This document shows, piece by piece, positions 1 through 8,625 of a DNA stretch of 64,000 bases. Source of the stretch: Pseudomonas sp. B28(2017). Lineage in GTDB: Bacteria; Pseudomonadota; Gammaproteobacteria; Pseudomonadales; Pseudomonadaceae. Within the stretch, counting starts at the first letter, position 1. Every line of letters starts with the position of its first letter. The notes beneath the pieces were generated by a model. The model made no database searches. It was not told the origin of the DNA and worked only from the letters and a program-made list of their open reading frames with translations. The stretch spans positions 86,584-150,583 of the forward strand of contig NZ_NEJH01000013.1 in NCBI RefSeq assembly GCF_002113025.1. The letters run 5' to 3'. A program made the position numbers and the translations under genes.

Positions 1-46
1 GGCGGGAACCCGGTTCCTGCCGCCACTACTTTTCCTGCGCCCACAA

Positions 47-70
47 AAAAACCCGCCGAAGCGGGTTTTT
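47..70. terminator. Bidirectional rho-independent terminator
   Basis: A perfect 10-bp inverted repeat (arms 47-56 and 61-70, core CCCGC/GCGGG) closes on a 4-nt loop, with an A-tract on one side and a T-tract on the other, so it can work in either direction. A weaker hairpin (GGCGGGAAC/GTTCCTGCC) lies just before it at 1-21. Between here and 286 I see no gene or clear structure. Confidence 0.75.
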
Positions 71-285
71 CCAAGACCATGACGACTCCTTGTCGCTGCG
101 TTCCTTGCATATGGTCGATCATCCATGATCCTGAGCACATCCTGTGCTTCAGTGGGTGAGGCCAGAATACGCATCGGATCCAATTTGTAACAGGAGATAT
201 CACTACCATCGCGTGTAAGACATTGGCTATAAGCCACCTTCCGAAAACCCTTAGACGCCTCAGGCTCGGAGGCCGCGAGTTTCGC

Positions 286-768
286 TCAAACACCCTGATG
301 TTCGTGTGCCCTGGCCAGTAGAAACTGTTCGATATTGCTCATTTGTTCATCCCAGCCGCGACTGTCCATACGGAATGCCTTGAGGCGGCGATGCTGGGGA
401 ACATGGTCAAAACCGGACTCGGAGACGTGGAGCAACGTGCCGTCGTCCATATCCTCAAGTTCGAATTTCACCAGTGTGGTGGGCTCCTGGGAGTAATCGA
501 AATCAGGCTCTACCGCATACGGATGCCAACGAAACGAAAACAGCCGTTCCGGTTCGACCCGCTCTACCAGTACATTCCAAAGCAAATGCTCATAACCGGG
601 ATAAGTAATCTGCCCCTGGGTCCACTCGCCTGCCACAAAGCGCTTGCCTTCCAGCGCCACGCCAAACCACTGTCCGAACATTTCGGCATTGGCCAGCACA
701 CGCCAGACCTGTGAACGCTTGGCTTTGAGCAGGACTTTCCTTTCAATGCGATCAGATGTTGGGTTCAT
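286..768 (-). CDS. SRPBCC / AHSA1-family protein
   Basis: A 160-residue cytosolic protein of the START-like (SRPBCC) fold, Hsp90-ATPase-activator-homologue (AHSA1) branch. It shows the family pattern: an N-terminal strand with RKVLLKAKRSQVWRVLANAEMF, a central WNVLVERVEPERLFSFRW segment, and a C-terminal helix starting GWDEQMSNIEQFL. Single-domain members of this length are often paired with an ArsR repressor; none is adjacent here. The start is well supported by a strong ribosome site, AGGAGGTGACTT just before ATG. No catalytic residue can be assigned, and its ligand is unknown. Confidence 0.8.
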   Translation of the reverse strand: MNPTSDRIERKVLLKAKRSQVWRVLANAEMFGQWFGVALEGKRFVAGEWTQGQITYPGYEHLLWNVLVERVEPERLFSFRWHPYAVEPDFDYSQEPTTLVKFELEDMDDGTLLHVSESGFDHVPQHRRLKAFRMDSRGWDEQMSNIEQFLLARAHEHQGV

Positions 769-966
769 AAGTCACCTCCTGTACTTGAACAGTAGGTCAG
801 TAAGACCACAAGACCAACCCTAAAGTTGTACCAATCGGGATGAGCAATCAACCATATCTGTGATATTCGGTTGCATGTGCGGTGATAAGTTCTGGGGCAA
901 TCACAAAGTCAGAGGGTCGAAGCTGCTAACGTTCTCCCTCGAAAAAATATCGAAAAGGATAGCGAC

Positions 967-1365
967 ATGACAAAACTGCGCGGCAGTTGCCTGTGCAAGG
1001 CCATCGAATACCAGCTCGATAGCCTCGACATGCCCATCAGTCACTGCCATTGCCAAACCTGCCGCAAGGCACACGCAGCGGCTTTTGCATCGACTGCCGG
1101 GGTGATGCGCGAGCACTTTCGCTGGATCAAGGGGCAAGACCGGCTGACGAGCTACGAATCGTCACCGGGCAAGTTTCGGCATTTCTGTTCGGCCTGCGGT
1201 TCACACCTGATGGCAGAGCGTTCGGCCCAGCCCCATGTGATTGTTCGGGTAGCGACACTGGATGATGACCCGAAAATGACACCACAGGCGCATATCTGGA
1301 CATCCCATGAGCAGCCTTGGCTTGAATATGAGGCGGTAAAAAAGTACCCGCAATGGCAGACGTAG
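967..1365 (+). CDS. GFA-family (CENP-V/GFA domain) zinc protein
   Basis: A 132-residue protein of the glutathione-dependent formaldehyde-activating enzyme (GFA) family. Its cysteines match the two zinc sites of the fold: C8 and C10 (SCLC), C27/C29/C32 (CHCQTC), and C74/C77 (FCSAC). The family name comes from an enzyme that promotes S-hydroxymethylglutathione formation, but most bacterial members, including this one, have no proven reaction. An AGGA ribosome site lies 7 nt before the ATG. It stands alone between the divergent SRPBCC gene and the lprI-like gene. Confidence 0.85.
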   Translation: MTKLRGSCLCKAIEYQLDSLDMPISHCHCQTCRKAHAAAFASTAGVMREHFRWIKGQDRLTSYESSPGKFRHFCSACGSHLMAERSAQPHVIVRVATLDDDPKMTPQAHIWTSHEQPWLEYEAVKKYPQWQT

Positions 1366-1431
1366 ATGACTGAACTTCCCAGAGCGCTACACTGCACCCC
1401 CAAACTTCCCCTGTCACAGCGAGTTTCTGCC

Positions 1432-1836
1432 ATGCACGCACGTTTTCTCCTGGCGCTGACGCCTTTGCTGTTCACCTCCCTGGCCCATGCTGCCGTGAAC
1501 TGCGACAACGCCACCGACCAGGCCACGATGAACCAGTGCGCGGCGCAGCAGAATGCGGCGGCGGACAAGGAGTTGAATGCGCTTTACCAGCAAATCACTT
1601 CGCGCCTGAAGGGCAATCCCGACAGCAAGAAGTTGCTGGTGGGAGCGCAGCGGTCGTGGATTGCGTTTCGTGATGCCGAGTGCAAGTTCTCGGCGTCCGG
1701 GGTGGAAGGCGGGAGTGTGTATCCGCTGATCTATGGCAATTGCGTGACTGAATTGACCAAGGCGCGGGTGGAGACGTTCAAGACTTACCTGAAGTGTCAG
1801 GAGGGGGATCTGGGGTGTCCGGTGCCGGGGGTTTGA
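1432..1836 (+). CDS. LprI-like (DUF1311) secreted protein
   Basis: A 134-residue exported protein of the lysozyme-inhibitor LprI / DUF1311 family. A Sec signal peptide (MHARFLLALTPLLFTSLAHA) is followed by the family pattern: NCDNATDQATMNQCA, ADKELNALYQQI, and QRSWIAFRDAEC, with paired cysteines for periplasmic disulfides. An in-frame ATG at 1366 would add 22 residues that spoil the signal peptide, so the start at 1432 is preferred; its ribosome site is weak. Some family members bind lysozyme; the role here is inferred only. Confidence 0.8.
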   Translation: MHARFLLALTPLLFTSLAHAAVNCDNATDQATMNQCAAQQNAAADKELNALYQQITSRLKGNPDSKKLLVGAQRSWIAFRDAECKFSASGVEGGSVYPLIYGNCVTELTKARVETFKTYLKCQEGDLGCPVPGV

Positions 1837-1860
1837 CACTCCAGCGTCTGTCCGGGCCCC

Positions 1861-1897
1861 ATCGTCGGAACGCCGCCCCGGGCGGCGCTCCGACGAT
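1861..1897. terminator. Long GC hairpin between convergent genes
   Basis: Arms 1861-1877 and 1881-1897 pair at 16 of 17 positions around a 3-nt loop. The hairpin lies between the convergent 3' ends of the lprI-like gene (stop at 1836) and the amine dehydrogenase beta gene (stop at 1921). There is no T-tract, so it may be a bidirectional terminator or an mRNA 3'-end stabiliser. Confidence 0.6.
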
Positions 1898-1920
1898 AGC
1901 GTCAGTTCAGACGCCACGAT

Positions 1921-3039
1921 TTACCGGACAAACACCTGCGCCGTGGTAATCGCCATGTCCCCGCCCGGCATCTTGATGCTGCCGACCTGCTTGAGGCTGT
2001 CGGCATCGAAGATCGCCACATCGTTGAACGTCCCGGCCAGGTAGATCTTGCTGCCGTCCTTGTTCAAGGAAATGCAGTAGTAGGAATGATCGAGCGTGGC
2101 GGACTGCAGCATTTTCTTCTGCTTGATGTCGTACTTGGCCAGTCGGTTGAGCACGCCAAACATCAGGTTCGGGTCCTTGGGCGAGCGCATGCCGCTGAAG
2201 TAGATCTCCGTCAGGGGCCCGAAGTCGGTGGTTTCGGTCTTACCGGTCTTCAGGTCGACACTGAACAGGCCATACAGGTATTCAGCGGTGGCCGGGTCCT
2301 GCTTCTTGTCCTTGAACTTCGCCGCGGTGTACAGCAGCGAGAAGTCATGCCGGTACGTCTGCTGGTTCCACACGTAGAGCACGTCCGGCGCGCTGTAGTT
2401 CGGGCGTTTCCAGTGCCGGCTGGGGATCAGCACGTCGAACTTGCCGGTCTGCACGTTGACCTTGTAGACATCCGCCCCTGCCACGTACAGCGTGCCGTCG
2501 TCACCGCTTTGCATAATGGTCAGCTGCCGCGGCGCCGGGAAACTGCGCACGGGTTTGGCGTCCATGCCACCGTCGGTCTTGTATACATCGAGCCGAGGTT
2601 GCTGCACCTCGTAGTGATCGTTGAGCATCAAGGTCGGGTTGGCGACGGTGAACAGTTCCTTGCCGTCGTGGCTGAGGGTGAAGGCGAACATGGACCGCGC
2701 TTTCTCCCCCGGCTTCTGGGTGATACTGGCGTGGAACACCTGTTTGCAGGTGTCCAGTTCGACACCGTAGACATCCGCATAGTGATTGTTCAGCACGTAG
2801 GCGGTCTTGCGGTCCGGCGACAGTTGCACGGTGCCGGGGCCGAAGGCATCGGGCATCTTGCAGGTCTTGAACAGGGTGTCGGTGGCCAGGTCGATCACGT
2901 GCAGGTTGTTCGGGTAGTTGGTGGTCAACATGTACTCGTGACCATCCTGAAGAGCAGTGTTTTCATCAGCCAGAGCATTGACCGAACAGGTGCTCAGGAT
3001 GGCGAACGCGGCCAGGCCGCAGGCTTTGATGCTGTGCAT
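1921..3039 (-). CDS. qhpB: Quinohemoprotein amine dehydrogenase, beta subunit
   Basis: The beta subunit of the periplasmic QHNDH heterotrimer (peaD in P. putida nomenclature): a seven-bladed beta-propeller that contacts the quinone-bearing gamma subunit. About 372 residues: a signal peptide (MHSIKACGLAAFAILSTCSVNALA), then YVTN-like propeller repeats such as NNLHVIDLATDT, TAYVLNNHYADVYGVELDT and KIYLAGTFNDVAIFDAD. Two starts are credible. ATG at 3039 has AAGGA 7 nt upstream and gives a clean signal peptide. ATG at 3078 overlaps the qhpC stop as TGATG, has its own AAGGA, and would add MPLKAAYKKKDSS. It is the last gene of the qhpA-D-C-B operon. Confidence 0.9.
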   Translation of the reverse strand: MHSIKACGLAAFAILSTCSVNALADENTALQDGHEYMLTTNYPNNLHVIDLATDTLFKTCKMPDAFGPGTVQLSPDRKTAYVLNNHYADVYGVELDTCKQVFHASITQKPGEKARSMFAFTLSHDGKELFTVANPTLMLNDHYEVQQPRLDVYKTDGGMDAKPVRSFPAPRQLTIMQSGDDGTLYVAGADVYKVNVQTGKFDVLIPSRHWKRPNYSAPDVLYVWNQQTYRHDFSLLYTAAKFKDKKQDPATAEYLYGLFSVDLKTGKTETTDFGPLTEIYFSGMRSPKDPNLMFGVLNRLAKYDIKQKKMLQSATLDHSYYCISLNKDGSKIYLAGTFNDVAIFDADSLKQVGSIKMPGGDMAITTAQVFVR

Positions 3040-3077
3040 GCTGGAATCCTTCTTCTTGTACGCTGCTTTCAAAGGCA

Positions 3078-3401
3078 TCACTTGTCCTTCGGGAAGACAG
3101 TGCCGAGGTTGCGCCAGTTGTCGTTGGAGGCTTGCGCATCCTTGTTCCAGTCCGGGTAGGTGCTCATCATGTCGGGCACCTGGGCCGGCCACCAGCACGG
3201 GTCGGAGCAACCGTAGAGGTCGGCCTCCATCGGCTGGCACAGCGACGACACACCGCCAAACGCATCGATTTCCCAGCCCGGGTCGGTGGTCGAGGCGCAG
3301 CCCGCCACGGAGCTCATCGCCACCACTTCTTCGATGCGGTTCTCGTCCGCGGCCTGATCCAGCTTCAACGCTTTGTTATTGATTGCCTTGAGATGTTTCA
3401 T
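3078..3401 (-). CDS. qhpC: Quinohemoprotein amine dehydrogenase, gamma subunit precursor (CTQ carrier)
   Basis: A 107-residue precursor of the small catalytic subunit. A 28-residue leader (ending EEVVA) is followed by a mature part of about 79 residues. Numbered from mature residue 1 (precursor Met29), all known cross-link residues are present: Cys7-Glu16, Cys27-Asp33 and Cys41-Asp49 for the three thioether bridges, and Cys37 with Trp43 for the cysteine tryptophylquinone cofactor (precursor C35/E44, C55/D61, C69/D77, C65/W71). The radical SAM enzyme QhpD builds the bridges, the QhpE protease is expected to remove the leader, and QhpG hydroxylates the tryptophan. It starts 1 nt after qhpD. One of the firmest calls here. 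Confidence 0.96.
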   Translation of the reverse strand: MKHLKAINNKALKLDQAADENRIEEVVAMSSVAGCASTTDPGWEIDAFGGVSSLCQPMEADLYGCSDPCWWPAQVPDMMSTYPDWNKDAQASNDNWRNLGTVFPKDK

Positions 3402-3402
3402 A

Positions 3403-4833
3403 TCAGTGAGCCTTGCGCGGAGTGATGTAACTGCTGATGAACGCAGGGTTATTGGCCATGATCCGGGTGTAGACCTCGATGCCGAAGTCGACCCAGTCAC
3501 GCATCAGTTCGCAGTAGTGATAGGTCGGGTGCGTTGGGTCGCCGTAACGGGCGTAGCTCTCGTGGTAGCAGCCGCCGGAGCACAGGTTGCGGATCTGGCA
3601 GTCGTCGCAGCCGGTGTTGGTGCGGTCGAGGCGCTGGGACAGAAAGTCGTTCAACTCCACCTGTTTCACGCCGCTGTGCACGTTGCCGAAGGTCGGCAGG
3701 CTCGAACCGGTAAAGCGGTGGCACAGGTTCAGCTCGCCCTTGTGATCCACGGCCAGCATCTTCAGGCCAGCGCCGCACGGCAGGGCTTTCTTGTGGCCTT
3801 CGTGGATGTCGGTGATCAACTGGTGCAGGTTGGAGAAGCCGATGTTGCGGTGCTCCAGCGCCGCCTCCAGGTAACGCTTGCCGAGTTTTTTCATGTTGGC
3901 GAACACCTGCACCAGTTCATCGCTGGTGAGGTTGAAGCTGCTGATGTCGCCGGAGGTCACCGGAGCAAAGCCGACTTCGGCGAACCCCAGTTCGTTGAAC
4001 AGGTGATCCCAGATCGTTTCGACGTCGGTCACGCCGGTGGTCAGGGTCACCCGCGCCCCCACCGGACGGCTGTTATAGCGCGACAGCAGCATCTGGGCCT
4101 TGCGCCGCACCACGTCATAGGTGCCCTGCCCGCCCACGGTGATGCGGTTGCGGTCGTGCACGGTTTTCGGACCGTCGATGCTCACTGACAGACCAAAGCG
4201 GTGGGCGTTGAGGTAGTCCACGGTTTCTTCGGTGAGCAGTGTGGCGTTGGTGGTCATCACGAACTCGACGAACTTGCCGGCCTCACGAAAACGCTTCTCA
4301 CAGTAATCGACCAAGTACTCGATCAGCTTGCGGTTGCTCAGCGGTTCGCCACCGAAGAACACCACGGTGAAACGCTCTTCGTCTGGCGATTCGCGCAGCA
4401 GCATTTCCACCGAGGCAATCGCCGTTTCGACGTCCATCTTCTTGCCCGCCGATGGCTTGTCGAGGTCTTCCTTGTAGCAATACGTGCAGCTCAGGTTGCA
4501 GCCCGTATTGACGTTGAGTACCACGGTGTTGATCGCCGTGCGCTCGACCCGTTTGGTGGCGATGTCCGGGCTCAGCGGTGAGCCGTCGCTGACCAGTTCC
4601 AGGGCCATCAGCTCGCGCAGGGTTTCGGTGATTTCCTCACCGTTGAAACGCGCGGCCAAACGCTGGATCAGGTCGTCCGAGGAGCAGCCGGGGCCGCGCA
4701 GGGTATCGATGATAGTGCCCGTCAGTTCATCGCTGGCGAACAGCGAACTGCTGGGGATGTGAAACAGCATGCGGTCGGCATCGACCTGCACTTCGTGCAG
4801 GTTGCGTTCGACCAGATTCAAGATAGCGCCCAT
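3403..4833 (-). CDS. qhpD: QHNDH maturase, radical SAM/SPASM protein QhpD
   Basis: A 476-residue radical SAM enzyme (PeaB) that makes the Cys-to-Asp/Glu thioether cross-links in QhpC. The radical SAM cluster motif is CNLSCTYC (C112, C116, C119), followed by FFGGEPL. The C-terminal SPASM region is cysteine-rich (CGAGLKMLAVDHKGELNLCHR, then CDDCQIRNLCSGGCYHE) and should bind two auxiliary Fe-S clusters. The N-terminal ~100 residues resemble a peptide-recognition (RRE-like) domain. The ATG at 4833 has AGGAG 7 nt upstream, so an in-frame upstream extension (to 4878) is rejected. It lies directly between qhpA and its substrate gene qhpC. Confidence 0.95.
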   Translation of the reverse strand: MGAILNLVERNLHEVQVDADRMLFHIPSSSLFASDELTGTIIDTLRGPGCSSDDLIQRLAARFNGEEITETLRELMALELVSDGSPLSPDIATKRVERTAINTVVLNVNTGCNLSCTYCYKEDLDKPSAGKKMDVETAIASVEMLLRESPDEERFTVVFFGGEPLSNRKLIEYLVDYCEKRFREAGKFVEFVMTTNATLLTEETVDYLNAHRFGLSVSIDGPKTVHDRNRITVGGQGTYDVVRRKAQMLLSRYNSRPVGARVTLTTGVTDVETIWDHLFNELGFAEVGFAPVTSGDISSFNLTSDELVQVFANMKKLGKRYLEAALEHRNIGFSNLHQLITDIHEGHKKALPCGAGLKMLAVDHKGELNLCHRFTGSSLPTFGNVHSGVKQVELNDFLSQRLDRTNTGCDDCQIRNLCSGGCYHESYARYGDPTHPTYHYCELMRDWVDFGIEVYTRIMANNPAFISSYITPRKAH

Positions 4834-4915
4834 GGCAAACCTCCTGTGCAAGCCCCGGCTGGCGGGACTTGCGATCATTCCGAAAAGTATCTGATGCGAT
4901 TAACGGTCAGCCAAC

Positions 4916-6496
4916 TTATGGAATGGGTGGATTGTTCCAGCGTTGCACGGTCACGATCATGTGGCCTTCGCCGGTCAGGGATTTTCCTGCGTCGTCAACG
5001 GCAGCGATCACCTTGAGGTTGCCGGCATTGTTGGTGGACATCTTGCGCGCCGGGTTCGGCCCGGCATCGCCCGGGGTGAACACGCCGGCGTCGGCCTGCA
5101 TGGTGCCGGCAAACTTGACGTCTTCGTCTTCCCTGGCGCGGTCGTCGAAGGCCTCGACCTTCCACTGCGCCGGGAACACGCCGATGCGATACGGCTTGCC
5201 ATCGGCGCCCTTGCCCCAGGCTTCGGCATCGAAACGGCCCTGGACTTTCGGTGTCGAGCCGCCGCCCTCGCCAATCCGCGCTACCGAGAATTCCGGCACG
5301 ACCTTGACCGCGTCGATCTTGCTATAGACCGAGAGCTGCGGGCCTTTCAGCGTACCGACAGTGACCGCACGCGCGCCCGGTTGGGCATTGGCCGCAGCCT
5401 TGAGTTTGACTCTGATCTGTTCCGGGCTCTGCGAGACGACTTCGACCACTTCCACGCCTTTGCCGAAGTCCGGTTTGCCGGTCAGGCCACTGCCGATCAG
5501 GGTCACTTCGGTTTCGCTGCCGGCCTTCACGTAGCCCGGTTGCACCGCCAGCAAACGCTGGGAACCCTGTTTGGCGGCGACGAAGTCCAGGCCGCGCTCG
5601 TCGTGCTCGGCCTCGAACATCCGGCCCTGCATCGCATTGCCCTGGGCGGCGAACACCTGGCGCATGGTCACGCCATCGATGGTCACCTTGCCGCGCCATT
5701 CATACCCGGTGTAGAGAATCGCGCTGCCGTCGCCATTGAACGGACTGCCGTCGGCGTACTGGCCCTTGACGCTGACCTTGAAGGTGTCGCTGCCATCGGC
5801 ACTCACGGTCATGACACCGGCCAGTTCACCCTTGCCCGGCAAGTGACCGCTGAAACTCCAGTCGCCCACCAGAGCATCGGCCTTGGGCGCCACGCTCTGC
5901 CATTTTTTCCAGGCCGGGTTGTCCAGCGGATAACGCTTGGCCAGCAGCGGCACCATGTCTTTGCGGGCGATGTCGAACCAGTCGCGGTCCCGAGCCAGCG
6001 CCTGATATTCCAGGGAAGGCCACTGACCGAGATGGAAGTTCACCAGGCGTTCCCACTCCTGGGCCGGACGCCGTTGCAGGGCCACCCGCGCACCGGAGTG
6101 GCAGCGGCCACACATCTGGCTGTGCTGGTCGTCAAATTTCTCGACCGTGTTGAGCCGCCGTTCCAGCGCATAGCGCACGCCGTCGGTTTCGCTCGGCGCC
6201 AGGCCCTGGGTATCGGCCAGGTATTTGACCAGCGTGCGACGGTCGTCATCGCTGATCTGCAAACCGTGCATGGTCTGCATCCGGGCAATGCTCATCAGCC
6301 AGCCTTCCGGCGTTTTACGCTGGTGGCTGATGCGGCTGAGGGCGTTATCGGCTTCCGGGGTGTGACAGCCCTGACAGGTTTCCTTGAGGATTGTCTGGGC
6401 GTCGCGGGCTGCCAGGCTATGAGGCGAATGCAGCGCTACACAAGCGGCTACTGCCAGCAGGCTGGCACTCATGCCTGATCGGAGTTTTCTCTTCAT
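4916..6496 (-). CDS. qhpA: Quinohemoprotein amine dehydrogenase, alpha subunit (diheme)
   Basis: The alpha subunit (PeaA), about 526 residues, periplasmic. A signal peptide (MKRKLRSGMSASLLAVAACV) precedes a diheme cytochrome c domain with CQGCH (C41, C44, H45) and CGRCH (C129, C132, H133). The rest is beta-rich, as expected for the three C-terminal domains of this subunit. The hemes pass electrons from the CTQ cofactor of the gamma subunit to an external cytochrome or azurin. ATG at 6496 has an AGG-type ribosome site 10 nt upstream; a GTG at 6514 is a less likely start. First gene of the operon. Confidence 0.93.
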   Translation of the reverse strand: MKRKLRSGMSASLLAVAACVALHSPHSLAARDAQTILKETCQGCHTPEADNALSRISHQRKTPEGWLMSIARMQTMHGLQISDDDRRTLVKYLADTQGLAPSETDGVRYALERRLNTVEKFDDQHSQMCGRCHSGARVALQRRPAQEWERLVNFHLGQWPSLEYQALARDRDWFDIARKDMVPLLAKRYPLDNPAWKKWQSVAPKADALVGDWSFSGHLPGKGELAGVMTVSADGSDTFKVSVKGQYADGSPFNGDGSAILYTGYEWRGKVTIDGVTMRQVFAAQGNAMQGRMFEAEHDERGLDFVAAKQGSQRLLAVQPGYVKAGSETEVTLIGSGLTGKPDFGKGVEVVEVVSQSPEQIRVKLKAAANAQPGARAVTVGTLKGPQLSVYSKIDAVKVVPEFSVARIGEGGGSTPKVQGRFDAEAWGKGADGKPYRIGVFPAQWKVEAFDDRAREDEDVKFAGTMQADAGVFTPGDAGPNPARKMSTNNAGNLKVIAAVDDAGKSLTGEGHMIVTVQRWNNPPIP

Positions 6497-6749
6497 CAAC
6501 GTCGAACCTCGCACGGTGCGTTCTTATTGTTGTGGCTTATCGTTTTTATGGTTTCTGCCGTCAGCTTTGATCCGCTGACGGAGGCAAGAGAAACGTCTGA
6601 GATGTGCAATACACAGAGCGTGCCAGCTTACGAATACCTCAATGAATCAATGATTTGCCGATAATGGCCGGTGTTTTGCCAATCGCGTCGTCGGCGTTCC
6701 ACGTTTAATTTCGCGACAACTGTTTCAGCCTGAGACAAACATAGTTTTC

Positions 6750-6851
6750 TGTAGGAGCGCGCTTGCTCGCGATGGTCGTTAACGATATCGCGTGCTTACA
6801 GGCTAAACGTGGTGCTCTTTCGCCCATCGCGAGCAAGCTCGCGCCTACAGG
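6750..6851. repeat. REPIN (two inverted REP sequences)
   Basis: Two inverted copies of a Pseudomonas REP sequence, CTGTAGGAGCGCGCTTGCTC from 6750 and its complement ending near 6851, separated by a short spacer. Same family as the copies at 8537, 14330, 57331 and 63579. Confidence 0.85.
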
Positions 6852-6970
6852 GTGTTGTGTTCGGGACGTCTCACGTCGTCGCAATTTGCGACGTTTATCA
6901 ATCGCAGGGTGATCCGCAGAGAATCTGTCATGCCCCGGCAAACGGGGCCTTCGGGCCGAAAAAACACAAC

Positions 6971-6985
6971 TGGCACAGCCATTGC
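6971..6985 (+). promoter_or_regulatory. Sigma54 (-24/-12) promoter of the aldehyde dehydrogenase gene
   Basis: TGGCACAGCCATTGC matches the RpoN consensus TGGCAC-N5-TTGC exactly, with GG and GC correctly spaced. Transcription would start near 6997, about 25 nt before the ATG at 7023. The activator is probably the sigma54-dependent protein encoded at 12306-14210. Confidence 0.85.
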
Positions 6986-7022
6986 GAATGACCTCGCCAC
7001 ACGAACAAGACGAGGTTTCATC

Positions 7023-8513
7023 ATGTCGCTCCCACACTTGCTTCCCGCCACTTCAGCCTTCATCCAACGCGCCCCGCGCATGCTGATCGGCGGTGACTGG
7101 GTCGAGGCCGCCGACGGCCAGACCATGCCCCTGCACAACCCGGCCACCGGTGAGGTGTTGTGCGTGGTGCCACGGGCAACGCCAGAAGATGTCGACCGCG
7201 CGGTACTCGCCGCCCGCCAGGCGTTCGACGATTCCGCCTGGACCCGCACCCGCCCCCGGGAGCGGCAGAACCTGCTGTGGAAACTCGCCGACCTGATGCA
7301 GCGAGACGCCGAACTGCTGGCGCAACTGGAATGCCTGAACAACGGTAAAAGCGCGGCCGTGGCCCAGGTGATGGACGTGCAACTGGCCATCGACTTCCTG
7401 CGCTACATGGCCGGTTGGGCGACCAAGATCGAAGGTTCCACGGTTGACGTGTCGGCACCGCTGATGCCCAACGACCAGTTCCACAGCTTCATCCGTCGCG
7501 AAGCGGTGGGCGTGGTCGGCGCCATCGTCGCCTGGAACTTCCCGCTGCTGCTGGCCTGCTGGAAACTCGGTCCGGCCCTGGCCACCGGTTGTACCGTGGT
7601 GCTCAAGCCCGCCGACGAAACCCCGCTGACCGCGCTGAAACTCGCCGAGCTGGTACTGGAAGCCGGGTATCCCGAAGGCGTGTTCAACGTGGTCACAGGC
7701 ACCGGCATTACCGCCGGTTCGGCCTTGACCCACAACCCGCTGGTGGACAAGCTGACCTTCACCGGCTCCACCGCCGTGGGCAAGCAGATCGGCAAGATCG
7801 CCATGGACTCCATGACCCGGGTCACCCTGGAACTGGGCGGTAAATCGCCGACCATCGTCATGGCCGACGCCGACCTGAAAACCGCCGCGGCCGGGGCCGC
7901 CAGCGCGATTTTCTTCAATCAGGGCCAGGTCTGCTGCGCGGGCTCGCGGCTGTATGTACAGCGCAAGCATTTCGACAATGTGGTAACGGACATCAGCGAT
8001 ATCGCCAACGCCATGAAACTCGGCAACGGCCTGGACCCGAGCGTCGAAATGGGGCCGTTGATCTCGGCACGGCAGCAGGAGCGCGTCTACGGGTACATCG
8101 AAAAGGGCCGGGAAAGCGGCGCGACCATCGCCTGCGGCGGTGAGCAATTCGGCCCGGGGTTCTTCGTCAAGCCGACGGTGATTGTCGACGTCGATCAGAA
8201 GCACTCTCTGGTGCAGGAAGAAATCTTCGGCCCGGTGCTGGTGGCCATCCCGTTCGACGACGAAGCCGATGCCCTGCGCATGGCCAACGACAGCCCCTAC
8301 GGCCTGGGGGCGAGCATCTGGTCCAATGACCTGGCGGCGGTGCACCGGATGATTCCGCGCATCAAGTCAGGCTCGGTGTGGGTCAACTGCCACAGCGCCC
8401 TGGACCCGGCGCTGCCGTTCGGCGGCTACAAAATGTCCGGGATCGGGCGTGAGATGGGGTATGCAGCGATCGAGCATTACACGGAGCTTAAGTCGGTGTT
8501 GATCAAGTTATGA
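7023..8513 (+). CDS. NAD(P)-dependent aldehyde dehydrogenase, phenylacetaldehyde-dehydrogenase type
   Basis: A 496-residue ALDH-superfamily enzyme that oxidises an aldehyde to its acid. Visible motifs: NAD-site WNFPLLL (N172 region), FTGSTAVG (near 247), LELGGKSP with general base E270, and FFNQGQVC with nucleophile C304. It resembles FeaB/PeaE phenylacetaldehyde dehydrogenases. Placed inside the amine dehydrogenase locus, it probably oxidises the aldehyde QHNDH makes from amines such as phenylethylamine. The start at 7023 has GAGG 8 nt upstream; a longer in-frame extension back to 6852 crosses the promoter and REPIN and is rejected. Exact substrate is inferred from context. Confidence 0.9.
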   Translation: MSLPHLLPATSAFIQRAPRMLIGGDWVEAADGQTMPLHNPATGEVLCVVPRATPEDVDRAVLAARQAFDDSAWTRTRPRERQNLLWKLADLMQRDAELLAQLECLNNGKSAAVAQVMDVQLAIDFLRYMAGWATKIEGSTVDVSAPLMPNDQFHSFIRREAVGVVGAIVAWNFPLLLACWKLGPALATGCTVVLKPADETPLTALKLAELVLEAGYPEGVFNVVTGTGITAGSALTHNPLVDKLTFTGSTAVGKQIGKIAMDSMTRVTLELGGKSPTIVMADADLKTAAAGAASAIFFNQGQVCCAGSRLYVQRKHFDNVVTDISDIANAMKLGNGLDPSVEMGPLISARQQERVYGYIEKGRESGATIACGGEQFGPGFFVKPTVIVDVDQKHSLVQEEIFGPVLVAIPFDDEADALRMANDSPYGLGASIWSNDLAAVHRMIPRIKSGSVWVNCHSALDPALPFGGYKMSGIGREMGYAAIEHYTELKSVLIKL

Positions 8514-8536
8514 TTTGCGCCGCTCTTTAGGCCGCC

Positions 8537-8600
8537 TTCGCGAGCAGGCTCGCTCCCACAGTGGAACGCATTCCCATGTGGGAGCGAGCCTGCTCGCGAA
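8537..8600. repeat. REPIN between convergent genes
   Basis: Two inverted REP cores (TCGCGAGCAGGCTCGCTCCC and its complement) around a short spacer, between the 3' ends of the aldehyde dehydrogenase and qhpG. It may also stabilise or terminate both transcripts. Confidence 0.85.
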
Positions 8601-8625
8601 GAGGCCAGACCTGTCACCGCAAATA

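Larger units (their letters stand above)
6497..7022. other. Divergent control region between qhpA and the aldehyde dehydrogenase
   Basis: 526 bases without a gene. It holds the qhpA promoter region (minus strand), a REPIN at 6750-6851 and a sigma54 promoter at 6971-6985. A partial -24 element (TGGCACG, minus strand, 6619-6625) lies upstream of qhpA but lacks a good -12 GC at the right distance, so the qhpA promoter is not assigned. Confidence 0.6.

Noticed and set aside
4943..6478. Long plus-strand frame antisense to qhpA
   Set aside because: It is the GC-rich shadow of qhpA; the minus strand has the heme motifs and ribosome site.
6619..6625. Sigma54 -24 element (TGGCACG, minus strand) for qhpA
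   Set aside because: The -12 position reads GTGTA instead of TTGCA-like; too weak to list as a promoter.
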